DNA of 52,721 bases from an uncultured Lachnospiraceae bacterium (lineage in GTDB: Bacteria > Bacillota_A > Clostridia > Lachnospirales > Lachnospiraceae): NCBI GenBank assembly GCA_902801585.1, contig CADCIU010000018.1, positions 1 through 52,721 on the forward strand. Direction: 5' to 3'. A program made the position numbers and the translations under genes. Of the stretch, positions 45,711 through 52,721 are shown piece after piece; positions within the stretch are counted from its first letter, which is position 1, and every line of letters starts with the position of its first letter. The notes under the pieces are model-generated. The model searched no databases, was not told the DNA's origin, and was given only the letters and a program-made list of their open reading frames with translations.

Positions 45711-47048
45711 GTGGAAATGCAGATCCGGATACCGGAACAAGTGAATATGATCATTGAGAAGCTTCTCGGATCCGGCTTCGAGGCATATGTAGTGGGAGGC
45801 TGTGTTCGTGATGCGCTGCTGGGGAGAGAGCCCCACGACTGGGACATCACGACCTCAGCGCTGCCGCAGGAAGTGAAGGCAATCTTCCCCAGAACGATCG
45901 ACACCGGCCTCAAACACGGGACAGTGACTGTCATGGCAGGCGGGGAAGGGTATGAAGTGACGACCTACCGCGTAGACGGCGTCTATGAGGACGGAAGGCA
46001 TCCCAAGGAAGTGACTTTCACACCCAGTCTTAAGGAGGACCTGCAGAGAAGAGATTTCACGATCAATGCCATGGCCTACGGGAAACCGGACGGCTTCGTG
46101 GACCTGTTCGGCGGCAGAGAAGACCTGAAAAACGGGATCATCCGTGCGGTCGGAGATCCGATGAAGCGTTTTTCCGAGGATGCGCTCCGCATTATGCGGG
46201 CTGTCCGCTTCGCTGCGCAGCTGGGATATGAGATCGAGCCCGGAACACTTGAGGCAGCCCGGAAACTTGCTCCCACGCTGAAGAAGATCAGCAGTGAAAG
46301 AATCCGGGACGAGCTGGAGAAAATACTGATGTCCGACAGGCCGGACCTCCTCAGGGATGCGTGGAAAGCGGGAATTACCGCTGTTTTCCTGCCGGAATTT
46401 GACCTGTGCATGGAGACGGCCCAGAATAACCCGCATCACTGCTACACAGTGGGCGAACATACCCTGAAGGGCATCAGCCTCGTGCGCAGGGATAAGGTCC
46501 TGAGACTTTCGATGCTCCTGCACGACATCGGGAAGCCGGCATCAAAGACGACGGACGACAAAGGGATCGACCATTTTTACGGCCATCAGGAAAAGAGCTA
46601 TGAGATGGCCGCGGATATACTCAAAAGGCTCAAGTACGACAACTTGACGATGCGGAAAGTGACCAAGCTGGTCAGATGGCATGATCTCCAGATCCGTCTC
46701 ACAGAGCCCGCGGTGCGCAGAGCGGTCGTGAAAGTCGGTGAAGACCTGTTCCCCCTCTTTTTGGAGGTCAAGCAGGCAGACCTGCTCGCGCAGAGTACTT
46801 TCAAGCGGGAGGAGAAGCAGGAGACGCTCGACCGGATCTCGGACATCTATGCCGGCATTGTGGAGAGGGGCGACTGCCTGAGCCTTAAGCAGCTCGCTGT
46901 CAATGGGTCAGATCTCATGGAGTGCGGTGTGAAGCCCGGCGCACAGATGGGCGATATTTTGGCGAAGATGCTGGACGAGGTGCTCAATGTGCCGTCCCAC
47001 AACGACAAAGAGTATCTGATCGACCATTTTGTGAAGGCCCCAAAATGA
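45711..47048 (+). CDS. cca: CCA tRNA nucleotidyltransferase
   Basis: A 445-residue class II enzyme that adds or repairs the CCA end of tRNAs. GGCVRDALLGREPHDWDI carries the catalytic DxD, RRDFTINAMAY the conserved Arg stretch, and RFSEDALRIMRAVRFA the base-recognition part. An HD domain follows with HCYTVGEHTL and LLHDIGKP. I chose GTG 45711 with GAGGG at 45699-45703, 7 bases upstream; ATG 45717 (MQIRIPEQV) is the alternative. The window's tRNA-Gln lacks an encoded CCA and would need this enzyme. Confidence 0.94.
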   Translation: MEMQIRIPEQVNMIIEKLLGSGFEAYVVGGCVRDALLGREPHDWDITTSALPQEVKAIFPRTIDTGLKHGTVTVMAGGEGYEVTTYRVDGVYEDGRHPKEVTFTPSLKEDLQRRDFTINAMAYGKPDGFVDLFGGREDLKNGIIRAVGDPMKRFSEDALRIMRAVRFAAQLGYEIEPGTLEAARKLAPTLKKISSERIRDELEKILMSDRPDLLRDAWKAGITAVFLPEFDLCMETAQNNPHHCYTVGEHTLKGISLVRRDKVLRLSMLLHDIGKPASKTTDDKGIDHFYGHQEKSYEMAADILKRLKYDNLTMRKVTKLVRWHDLQIRLTEPAVRRAVVKVGEDLFPLFLEVKQADLLAQSTFKREEKQETLDRISDIYAGIVERGDCLSLKQLAVNGSDLMECGVKPGAQMGDILAKMLDEVLNVPSHNDKEYLIDHFVKAPK

Positions 47049-47092
47049 GACGGTTTTCATGAAAAGCGTTATATAAACAGGGGTTTCACGTG

Positions 47093-47121
47093 TTGACAAA
47101 CATATAGAAACCTATTATAAA
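47093..47121 (+). promoter_or_regulatory. Promoter of hup
   Basis: TTGACA at 47093-47098, 17 bases, TATAAA at 47116-47121, the strongest promoter in the window, fitting an abundant nucleoid protein. Confidence 0.85.
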
Positions 47122-47175
47122 TTTAATAGTAAATGACGGGAGTCGAACTCTCTAATCTTATCAGGAGGAAGTATT

Positions 47176-47448
47176 ATGAATAAGACAGAAATGATCGCAG
47201 CAATCGCTGATAAAGCAGGTCTGACCAAGAAAGACGCAGAGAAAGCCCTCAAGGCTTTTACAGATACTGTTGCAGAAGAGCTTGTAAAGGGCGGCAAGGT
47301 TCAGCTCGTAGGCTTCGGCACATTTGAAGTAAGTGAGAGAGCAGCAAGAGTCGGTATCAACCCTCATACTCGTCAGCCGCTGAATATCAATGCATCCAAA
47401 TCCCCTAAGTTCAAAGCCGGCAAGGCTCTGAAGGATGCGATCAACTGA
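47176..47448 (+). CDS. hup: DNA-binding protein HU
   Basis: A 90-residue nucleoid protein of normal length. The dimerisation helices contain KKDAEKALKAFTDTV, and the DNA-binding arm GTFEVSERAARVGINPHTR holds the Pro that intercalates into DNA. AGGAGGAAG before the ATG and its own promoter and terminator indicate a highly expressed single-gene unit. Confidence 0.98.
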   Translation: MNKTEMIAAIADKAGLTKKDAEKALKAFTDTVAEELVKGGKVQLVGFGTFEVSERAARVGINPHTRQPLNINASKSPKFKAGKALKDAIN

Positions 47449-47483
47449 TCAGCTGCGATTTGATCGATGAATCAGTGAATGAC

Positions 47484-47513
47484 AGCCCGGAGATCTGCTC
47501 CGGGCTTTGTTAT
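47484..47513 (+). terminator. Terminator of hup
   Basis: AGCCCGGAG (47484-47492) pairs with CTCCGGGCT (47498-47506) over 5 bases, then TTTGTTATT. Confidence 0.9.
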
Positions 47514-47532
47514 TACCCGGCTGTAATTTAAG

Positions 47533-47576
47533 AGGAGACAGAGAACCGTCCCCTGTCTCCTAAGAAAGGAGACAGT
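47533..47576 (+). promoter_or_regulatory. Alternating hairpin leader of rqcP
   Basis: GGAGACAG occurs at 47534-47541 and again at 47568-47575, with the complement CTGTCTCC at 47553-47560 between them. The complement can pair with either copy (9 bp each when the flanking A and T are included). Pairing with the second copy hides the rqcP ribosome binding site AAGGAG (47566-47571), so the structure could switch translation. Function is inferred. Confidence 0.55.
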
Positions 47577-47876
47577 ATGCGGCTTGACAAATATCTCAAG
47601 ATCTCCAGACTGATCAAGAGACGCACGGTGGCCAATGAGGCCTGCGACAACGGAAGGGTGACGCTCAACGGCAAAACAGCAAGAGCTTCCGCGGAGGTCA
47701 AACCCGGAGATATCATCGGGATTTCATTCGGAAACCGTGAGACTATGGTGGAAGTCCTTGCAGTGCAGGACAACGTGCGCAAGGAGGCGGCCGCCGACAT
47801 GTTCCGCTATCTTCCGGTGCCGGAGAAGGATTTGCCGGGAGATAATGATCCGGAGGAAAATCTGAACTCTTTATAA
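47577..47876 (+). CDS. rqcP: S4-domain protein RqcP
   Basis: A 99-residue RNA-binding protein. The S4 domain spans about 1-60 (MRLDKYLKISRLIKRRTVANEAC, GRVTLNGKTA) and the tail is acidic. Its Bacillus homologue (YabO/RqcP) binds obstructed 50S subunits with RqcH in ribosome-associated quality control and promotes poly-Ala tailing. Its place between hup and a DivIC-like gene is conserved. AAGGAG precedes the ATG. Confidence 0.92.
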   Translation: MRLDKYLKISRLIKRRTVANEACDNGRVTLNGKTARASAEVKPGDIIGISFGNRETMVEVLAVQDNVRKEAAADMFRYLPVPEKDLPGDNDPEENLNSL

Positions 47877-47982
47877 ACTCTTGCATCACCTCATTGACGC
47901 CGTTTGAAAAAGAGGGGTAAGATTAGTTATATTCGGTAAAAAGTATTCGAAAACGATCAGGAGCTGCGAAAAGGAGGGGCCA

Positions 47983-48303
47983 ATGGCATTTAAGACATCT
48001 GCCAAGACGGACAAAAGCCAGCAGAATCAACTGAATATGTGGCTCGCGTCACTCGTTGTCGGTATTCTGTTCGTGGTCATTATGGTCGCATGCCTGGGCC
48101 TCGCGCAGAAGCTGCAGCACAACAAGGAACGGATCAGCCAGCTCAACTCGGAGATCATCAAAGAAGAGCAGCGCGCAGCCGACATTGAGGAGTACAGGCA
48201 GTACACCGAGACCAAGGAATATATTGAGGAAATAGCACGCAAGAAGCTCGGGCTTGTCTATGACGGAGAGATCATATTCAAGGAAGAGACGGCCGGAAAA
48301 TAA
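47983..48303 (+). CDS. Septum formation initiator DivIC/FtsB-like
   Basis: A 106-residue single-pass division protein. A short cytosolic N-terminus, one membrane helix at about 20-42 (WLASLVVGILFVVIMVACLG), then a coiled coil (LQHNKERISQLNSEIIKEEQRA) and a C-terminal IARKKLGLVYDGEIIFKEE, the typical end of this family. It would sit in the divisome with FtsL and DivIB. AGGAGGGG lies upstream of the ATG. Neighbouring order rqcP-divIC-tilS is normal for Firmicutes. Confidence 0.88.
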   Translation: MAFKTSAKTDKSQQNQLNMWLASLVVGILFVVIMVACLGLAQKLQHNKERISQLNSEIIKEEQRAADIEEYRQYTETKEYIEEIARKKLGLVYDGEIIFKEETAGK

Positions 48304-48334
48304 GCTGCCGCTGGAGCGGCAGCTCTTTTATTTG
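48303..48334 (+). terminator. Terminator after the DivIC-like gene
   Basis: AGCTGCCGCT (48303-48312) pairs with AGCGGCAGCT (48315-48324), then CTTTTATTT. The first base overlaps the stop codon. Confidence 0.8.
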
Positions 48335-48344
48335 TGCGATAAGG

Positions 48345-48421
48345 GGTCAAGTGCATCTCGTGCCTGCACGGAGAGGCATTTGACCGCCAACGGTCCATCG
48401 AGCAGAAATATCCTGCTCGAT
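48345..48421 (+). other. Two hairpins in the tilS leader
   Basis: GGTCAAGTGC (48345-48354) pairs with GCATTTGACC (48376-48385), one G-U pair; inside it TCTC/GAGA and GTGC/GCAC continue the stem. A second stem, ATCGAGCAG (48397-48405) with CTGCTCGAT (48413-48421), follows. Both lie between the terminator and the tilS start at 48447. They may form an RNA control element; no known riboswitch pattern is recognised. Confidence 0.6.
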
Positions 48422-48446
48422 CAGCGATATCCGGAGCGAGAACAGA

Positions 48447-49826
48447 ATGATCGAGCGTGTATATGATTTTATGTGCGAAAACAGAATGATCAGTCCCGGC
48501 GCGCGGATCCTGGCAGCGGTATCCGGCGGCGCGGACTCCATGTGTCTTCTGGAGATCCTAAGAAGGATCCGGCACCGCCTGCCGTTTGAGATCTGTGTAC
48601 TGCATGTGCATCACGGGCTCAGAGAGCGCGCGGAAGAGGACCTCACCTATGTCTCGGACTATTGCCGCGAAGCGGGCATCCCTTTTCAGGCCGTCCGAGT
48701 GGACGCCGGAGGCTATGCGCTCAAGCATGGCCTGAGCATAGAGGAGGGAGCCAGAATACTCCGCTATCAGGCGCTGGAAGAAGCAGCACGGGAATGGGAT
48801 GAAAGGGAACCCGGGGCGGATCCGTGCAGGATCGCCGTCGCCCACCACATGGAGGATCAGGCGGAGACGGTCCTCTTTCATCTTGTGCGCGGCAGCAGGC
48901 TGATGGGCCTGCGCGGCATGCTCCCTGTGAACGGGCGCATCATTCGCCCGCTGCTGACCTGCAGGAGAGAGGAGATCGAAGCTTTTCTTAAAAAGAGAGG
49001 GATCCGGTGGCGGGAGGACGAGACCAACGAGGACACCCGCTATGCGCGCAACCTTCTCAGAAAAGAAGTGATGCCGCTCCTTAACAGGATCAATTCCGGG
49101 GCATGCGAACACATCTCGAGGGCTGCGGAGGAAGCCGCGCAGACGGAGGAGTATCTGAGAGAAAAGACGCAGGAGGTCATTCGCAGGTGCAAGATCAAGG
49201 AAGCACCGGGTGAAGTGGTCTTTGATATTTCCAAACTCCTTAAGGAGCCGGCTCTCCTGCAGAGAAGAGCAGTATATGAGCTGATCGCAGAGGTGAGCGG
49301 CACCAGAAAGGATCTGCAGGACGTGCACGTGCAGTCGGTCCTTCACATAGCGCGCGCCGGAGGAAGCGCTAAGGCCGATCTGCCGGGAGGATGCGAAGCC
49401 GTGAAAGTCTACGATCAACTGCGGATCTGCAAGGCCGGCAGAGCCCCAAAGGCCCCTTTGCCGCTCCCTGCGGGCGCCGGGGAATACAGCTGCAGGGTGC
49501 TGGATTTTGACGGGGATATGAGGGCTGTACCTCGAAATCTGTATACGAAATGGCTCGATTATGATAAAATAGGTTCGCTTCCTTTATTCCGCACAAGACG
49601 CACGGGAGACCGCCTGACCCTTGACGGGGACGGCAGATCCAAGACGATCGCGAGGTATATGATCGACGTGAAAGTACCCAAGGATATGCGGGAACAGGTC
49701 GTTCTGCCGGCGGTCGGGAGCGAGATCCTGTGGTTCCCGGGCGGACGGATCAGCGCGCGGTTCATGGTGGAGCCCTCCACGAAGAGAGTGCTCGAGATCA
49801 CCTGGAAACCGGGCACCGGGAAATGA
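48447..49826 (+). CDS. tilS: tRNA(Ile)-lysidine synthase TilS
   Basis: A 459-residue enzyme that turns C34 of tRNA-Ile(CAU) into lysidine so that it reads AUA. The PP-loop AVSGGADSMCLL begins near residue 24, HVHHGLRERAEEDL and AHHMEDQAETVLFHLVRGS are conserved ATP and tRNA motifs, and RPLLTCRREEIEAFL and DETNEDTRYARN follow; C-terminal TilS domains are present. It is essential in bacteria and commonly precedes hpt and ftsH, as here. Confidence 0.96.
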   Translation: MIERVYDFMCENRMISPGARILAAVSGGADSMCLLEILRRIRHRLPFEICVLHVHHGLRERAEEDLTYVSDYCREAGIPFQAVRVDAGGYALKHGLSIEEGARILRYQALEEAAREWDEREPGADPCRIAVAHHMEDQAETVLFHLVRGSRLMGLRGMLPVNGRIIRPLLTCRREEIEAFLKKRGIRWREDETNEDTRYARNLLRKEVMPLLNRINSGACEHISRAAEEAAQTEEYLREKTQEVIRRCKIKEAPGEVVFDISKLLKEPALLQRRAVYELIAEVSGTRKDLQDVHVQSVLHIARAGGSAKADLPGGCEAVKVYDQLRICKAGRAPKAPLPLPAGAGEYSCRVLDFDGDMRAVPRNLYTKWLDYDKIGSLPLFRTRRTGDRLTLDGDGRSKTIARYMIDVKVPKDMREQVVLPAVGSEILWFPGGRISARFMVEPSTKRVLEITWKPGTGK

Positions 49827-49888
49827 AAGACAGCATCAGGGCAACAATGGCAACACCAGCATAAAAAGACAAAGAATAAGGGGATGTT

Positions 49889-50425
49889 ATGCGCGAAGAG
49901 ATTAAAGAACTGATCAGCGAAGAACAGGTCAATGCCAGGATCAAGGAACTGGGTGAGCAGATTTCCAAGGACTATGCCGGCAAATCGGTGCATCTGGTCT
50001 GTATCCTCAAGGGAGCGTGCCTGTTCATGTGTGAACTTGCCAAGAGGATCGAGGTCCCGGTCTCCATGGACTTCATGACCGTTTCCAGTTATGGCAGCGG
50101 AACGAAATCGACCGGCGTCGTGAGGATCCGCAAGGACCTCGACGATCCGATCAAGGACCTCCACGTCCTGATCGTGGAGGACATCGTGGACTCCGGCAGA
50201 ACTTTGGCCTATCTGGGCGAAGTGTTCCGCGACAGAGGCTGCGCGAGCGTGCGCACATGCACGCTGCTCGACAAGCCCGAGCGCCGCGTTGTGGACCTGA
50301 AGGTGGATTATACCGGATTTGAGATCCCCGACCAGTTCGTCGTGGGATACGGTATGGACTATGACCAGAGATACAGAGATCTTCCCTTTATCGGCGTTGT
50401 AAATTTTGTTGAGGATGAACAGTAA
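49889..50425 (+). CDS. hpt: Hypoxanthine phosphoribosyltransferase
   Basis: A 178-residue purine salvage enzyme (hypoxanthine or guanine plus PRPP). The PRPP loop VLIVEDIVDSGRTL is near 103-116, the flexible loop SSYGSGTKSTG near 71-81, and YGMDYDQRYRDLPFIG contacts the base at the end. GGGGATGTT precedes the ATG. The tilS-hpt-ftsH order is conserved in Firmicutes, where Hpt and TilS also take part in controlling ftsH in some species. Confidence 0.97.
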   Translation: MREEIKELISEEQVNARIKELGEQISKDYAGKSVHLVCILKGACLFMCELAKRIEVPVSMDFMTVSSYGSGTKSTGVVRIRKDLDDPIKDLHVLIVEDIVDSGRTLAYLGEVFRDRGCASVRTCTLLDKPERRVVDLKVDYTGFEIPDQFVVGYGMDYDQRYRDLPFIGVVNFVEDEQ

Positions 50426-50459
50426 TTCGCTTTAACTGACAGTAACTGAGGTAAAGTAG

Positions 50460-52286
50460 TTGGATAATAATCAGAAACCGAGAAGAATAAACGGCCTGCT
50501 GATGCCGGTGATCATGCTGATCATGTTTATTTTCCTGTTTTCGCCGCTCGTGCGCGGATCCTTTTCGTCCGGACAGGGAACCTATAAACTGGAAGATTTC
50601 AGGCAGGATCTGGAAAACGGCAAGGTGAAGGAGGTCTCGATCTCGCCGAACAGAGAGAATGACACGGGATATGCGACCGTCATTCTCGAAGACGGAACGC
50701 GCCAGATCTTATATGCGACCCGCATCGCGGATGTGGAGCAGATCGCAAGGGAAGGCGGCGTGAGCCCGAGCGTGAAGGATATTCCGGCGGAGAACACATT
50801 TATGACATCCGTTCTGCCGTCGCTCCTGATGGTGGCAGTGTGTTTGTTCTTCTTTTACATGATGAATGCCCAGAATATGGGCGGCGGCTCCAATGCCAAG
50901 ATGATGAATTTCGGCAAGAGCAAGGCGAGACTGACCAACAAGAGCGGAGTAACACTCAAGGACGTGGCCGGACTCCAGGAGGAGAAAGAGGATCTGGAAG
51001 AGATCATCGATTTCCTGAAGGACCCTGTAAAATATACCAATGTGGGCGCGCGCATTCCCAAAGGCGTACTGCTCGAGGGCGCTCCCGGAACCGGTAAGAC
51101 ACTGCTGGCCAAGGCGGTGGCGGGAGAAGCGGGCGTTCCCTTCTTCAGCATCTCCGGATCGGACTTCGTAGAGATGTTCGTCGGCGTCGGTGCGTCCCGC
51201 GTCAGGGACATGTTCGAAGAGGCCAAGAAGAATTCTCCCTGCATCGTCTTTATCGACGAGATCGATGCGGTCGCAAGACGCAGAGGTACGGGACTTGGCG
51301 GCTCTCACGACGAGCGCGAGCAGACACTGAACCAGCTGCTTGTGGAAATGGACGGATTCGGCGTCAACGAGGGGATCATCGTCATGGCGGCGACCAACCG
51401 CGTGGACGTGCTCGACCCTGCGATCTTAAGGCCGGGCCGTTTTGACAGAAAGATTTCCGTGGGCAGACCCGATGTGAAGGGGAGAGAGGACATTCTCAAG
51501 GTTCATTCCAGAGAAAAACCTCTGGGCGATGACGTGGATCTTGGCGAGATCGCGCGCTCGACAGCGGGATTCTCCGGGGCAGATCTGGAGAACCTCCTCA
51601 ACGAGGCGGCGATCGGCGCAGCCAGAGCCAATCGGAAGTATATCACACAGAACGATATCAAGGAGGCCTTCATCAAGGTGGGCATCGGCAAGGAGAAACG
51701 CAGCCATGTCATCACCGATGATGAAAAGCGCATCACAGCGTATCATGAATCCGGGCATGCCATCCTGTTCCATGAGCTGGACAAGGTGGGCAAGGTCTAC
51801 ACGATCTCCATCATACCGACCGGCATGGGAGCCGGCGGCTACACCATGCAGCTCCCCGAGAAGGACGAGATGTACATGACCAAGGGGCGCATGCTGCAGG
51901 AGATCATGGTGAGTCTGGGCGGGCGCATTGCGGAAGAGCTCGTGCTGGATGACATCACGACAGGCGCTTCTGCGGACATCCGTCAGGCGACCGGCATTGC
52001 GAGGCATATGGTCATGCGCTACGGCATGTCGGAGAAAATCGGGACCATCAATTACGAACAGGAGACAGATGATGTCTTCCTGGGATATGACCTGGGCCAC
52101 GAGAGCAAGCACAGCGAGTACATTTCCGGTGAGATCGACAAGGAAGTGCGCCGCATCATCATGGAATGCTATGCCAAGGCCAAGGAGATCATCCTTGCCA
52201 GAGAGGACGTTCTTCACAGATCCGCGAGCCTGCTCATGGAGAAAGAGAAGATCTCCGGCGAGGAGTTTGAGACACTGTTTGCGTGA
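50460..52286 (+). CDS. ftsH: ATP-dependent zinc metalloprotease FtsH
   Basis: A 608-residue membrane AAA+ protease that degrades misfolded and regulatory membrane proteins. Two membrane helices at about 14-32 and 116-136 flank an extracytoplasmic segment. The AAA domain has GAPGTGKT (Walker A), [14 protein letters not shown] (Walker B) and the second region of homology [20 protein letters not shown]. The zinc site is YHESGHAI (HExxH). TTG start at 50460 with GAGG upstream. Length is typical. Confidence 0.97.
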   Translation: MDNNQKPRRINGLLMPVIMLIMFIFLFSPLVRGSFSSGQGTYKLEDFRQDLENGKVKEVSISPNRENDTGYATVILEDGTRQILYATRIADVEQIAREGGVSPSVKDIPAENTFMTSVLPSLLMVAVCLFFFYMMNAQNMGGGSNAKMMNFGKSKARLTNKSGVTLKDVAGLQEEKEDLEEIIDFLKDPVKYTNVGARIPKGVLLEGAPGTGKTLLAKAVAGEAGVPFFSISGSDFVEMFVGVGASRVRDMFEEAKKNSPCIVFIDEIDAVARRRGTGLGGSHDEREQTLNQLLVEMDGFGVNEGIIVMAATNRVDVLDPAILRPGRFDRKISVGRPDVKGREDILKVHSREKPLGDDVDLGEIARSTAGFSGADLENLLNEAAIGAARANRKYITQNDIKEAFIKVGIGKEKRSHVITDDEKRITAYHESGHAILFHELDKVGKVYTISIIPTGMGAGGYTMQLPEKDEMYMTKGRMLQEIMVSLGGRIAEELVLDDITTGASADIRQATGIARHMVMRYGMSEKIGTINYEQETDDVFLGYDLGHESKHSEYISGEIDKEVRRIIMECYAKAKEIILAREDVLHRSASLLMEKEKISGEEFETLFA

Positions 52287-52721
52287 ACACAGGCGCACAG
52301 GGAATACGGGCATGAAACCTTTTATTGTCTGTGCGCGCTGTCAAAATACCGCTGAGGCGGTCGTAAATCAATGGTAAGACCGGTCAGTTGATCGTAGTCT
52401 GTGATCCGGAGGGGGGAGCCGGTGAATTCCGGCGGAGCACATGCTGCGATGCAGCCTTTACAGGCCGCATAGAGCGCATGATCTGCTCAAAAGGGGTATC
52501 ATCATCTGCAAATCGCACAATGAAGTCGTGTATGGTGTGTATGGATAATGCACAAATCATGCCGGTACAATTTGTGAACTTTGTGAATTCTGCGAATTTA
52601 TCTTTTGGGGGCTATTTGCTATCATACACTTGTAACCCCCCAATACATTATAAGTTTTTGCTATACCCCATTTAGAAGAATACCTTCTCTAAAAAAGACA
52701 GTCCCCCAAGCGCTGTCTTTT
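52287..52721. other. 435 bases after ftsH, no recognised gene
   Basis: It includes a 21-residue + strand open frame at 52312-52377 with CARC (Cys-x-x-Cys) and no clear binding site. A longer frame from TTG 52388 encodes Cys-rich low-quality sequence. GAGCCGGTGAATTCCGGC near 52417-52434 forms a hairpin. TTGGGGG (52605-52611) can pair with CCCCCAA (52637-52643). Nothing here matches a known gene or RNA, and the composition becomes A+T-rich toward the end. Confidence 0.5.
52693..52721. terminator. Terminator-like hairpin at the window end
   Basis: AAAAGACAG (52693-52701) pairs with CTGTCTTTT (52713-52721) over an 11-base loop. Further T may lie beyond the window; on the - strand TTTTTT follows, so it could serve either direction. 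Confidence 0.6.

Noticed and set aside
52410..52470. Cobalamin riboswitch-like motif (GAGCCGGTGAATTCCGGC)
   Set aside because: The GGTG hairpin is suggestive, but the following conserved CCCGCCACTGT stretch and the rest of the aptamer are missing, and no B12 gene follows.

Overview
The window reads as a chromosomal housekeeping stretch of a Gram-positive anaerobe of the class Clostridia, most likely a Lachnospiraceae member. The evidence is HrcA/CIRCE control of a hrcA-grpE-dnaK-dnaJ operon, RNase J, IreB-RuvX-DUF1292, CdaA/CdaR c-di-AMP genes, RqcP-DivIC-TilS-Hpt-FtsH, a SPFH/zinc-ribbon pair, strong AGGAGG-type ribosome binding sites and several TTG/GTG starts. The family-level assignment is inference from gene content. 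Nearly every gene lies on the + strand; the only clear minus-strand gene is a small HPr-like gene near 10.1-10.3 kb.

Layout. 1-120: the 3' end of uppP. 300-7.5 kb: a perfect CIRCE operator and promoter, then hrcA, grpE, dnaK, dnaJ, prmA and rsmE (heat shock, then ribosome modification). 7.5-9.9 kb: a frameshifted and internally deleted cysteine desulfurase followed by intact thiI (tRNA 4-thiouridine). 10-11.8 kb: a His-less HPr paralogue, divergent from mtaB. 11.9-14.7 kb: ireB, ruvX, a DUF1292 gene and RNase J. 14.8-17.2 kb: a short MltG-like protein, trmR and a U32 protein (wobble uridine modification). 17.3-20.1 kb: trkA and trkH (K+ uptake). 20.3 kb: tRNA-Gln(CUG). 20.6-26.9 kb: a secreted amidase-like protein with wall-binding repeats, an acyl-ACP thioesterase, cvfB, a PucR/CdaR-type regulator and an S41 protease. 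27-30.3 kb: a small Cys-rich protein, a SPFH protein with three zinc ribbons and a membrane zinc-ribbon protein. 30.8-39 kb: a LexA-type box, uvrB, uvrA, recD2 and a comF-like gene. 39-42.3 kb: two uncharacterised membrane proteins, cdaA and cdaR. 42.4-47 kb: leuA, proS and cca. 47.1-52.3 kb: hup, rqcP, a DivIC-like gene, tilS, hpt and ftsH. The last 435 bases hold no recognised gene.

Two themes recur. One is tRNA and ribosome maturation (prmA, rsmE, thiI, mtaB, trmR/U32, cca, tilS). The other is envelope and second-messenger homeostasis (cdaA/cdaR, Trk K+ uptake, which c-di-AMP controls in many Firmicutes, SPFH, ftsH). The less explained elements are the desulfurase lesion, a cluster of hairpins between prmA and rsmE, the uncharacterised membrane pair feeding into cdaA, the SPFH/zinc-ribbon pair without PspA, and leader hairpins before rqcP and tilS. 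I saw no CRISPR array, prophage or intact insertion sequence.
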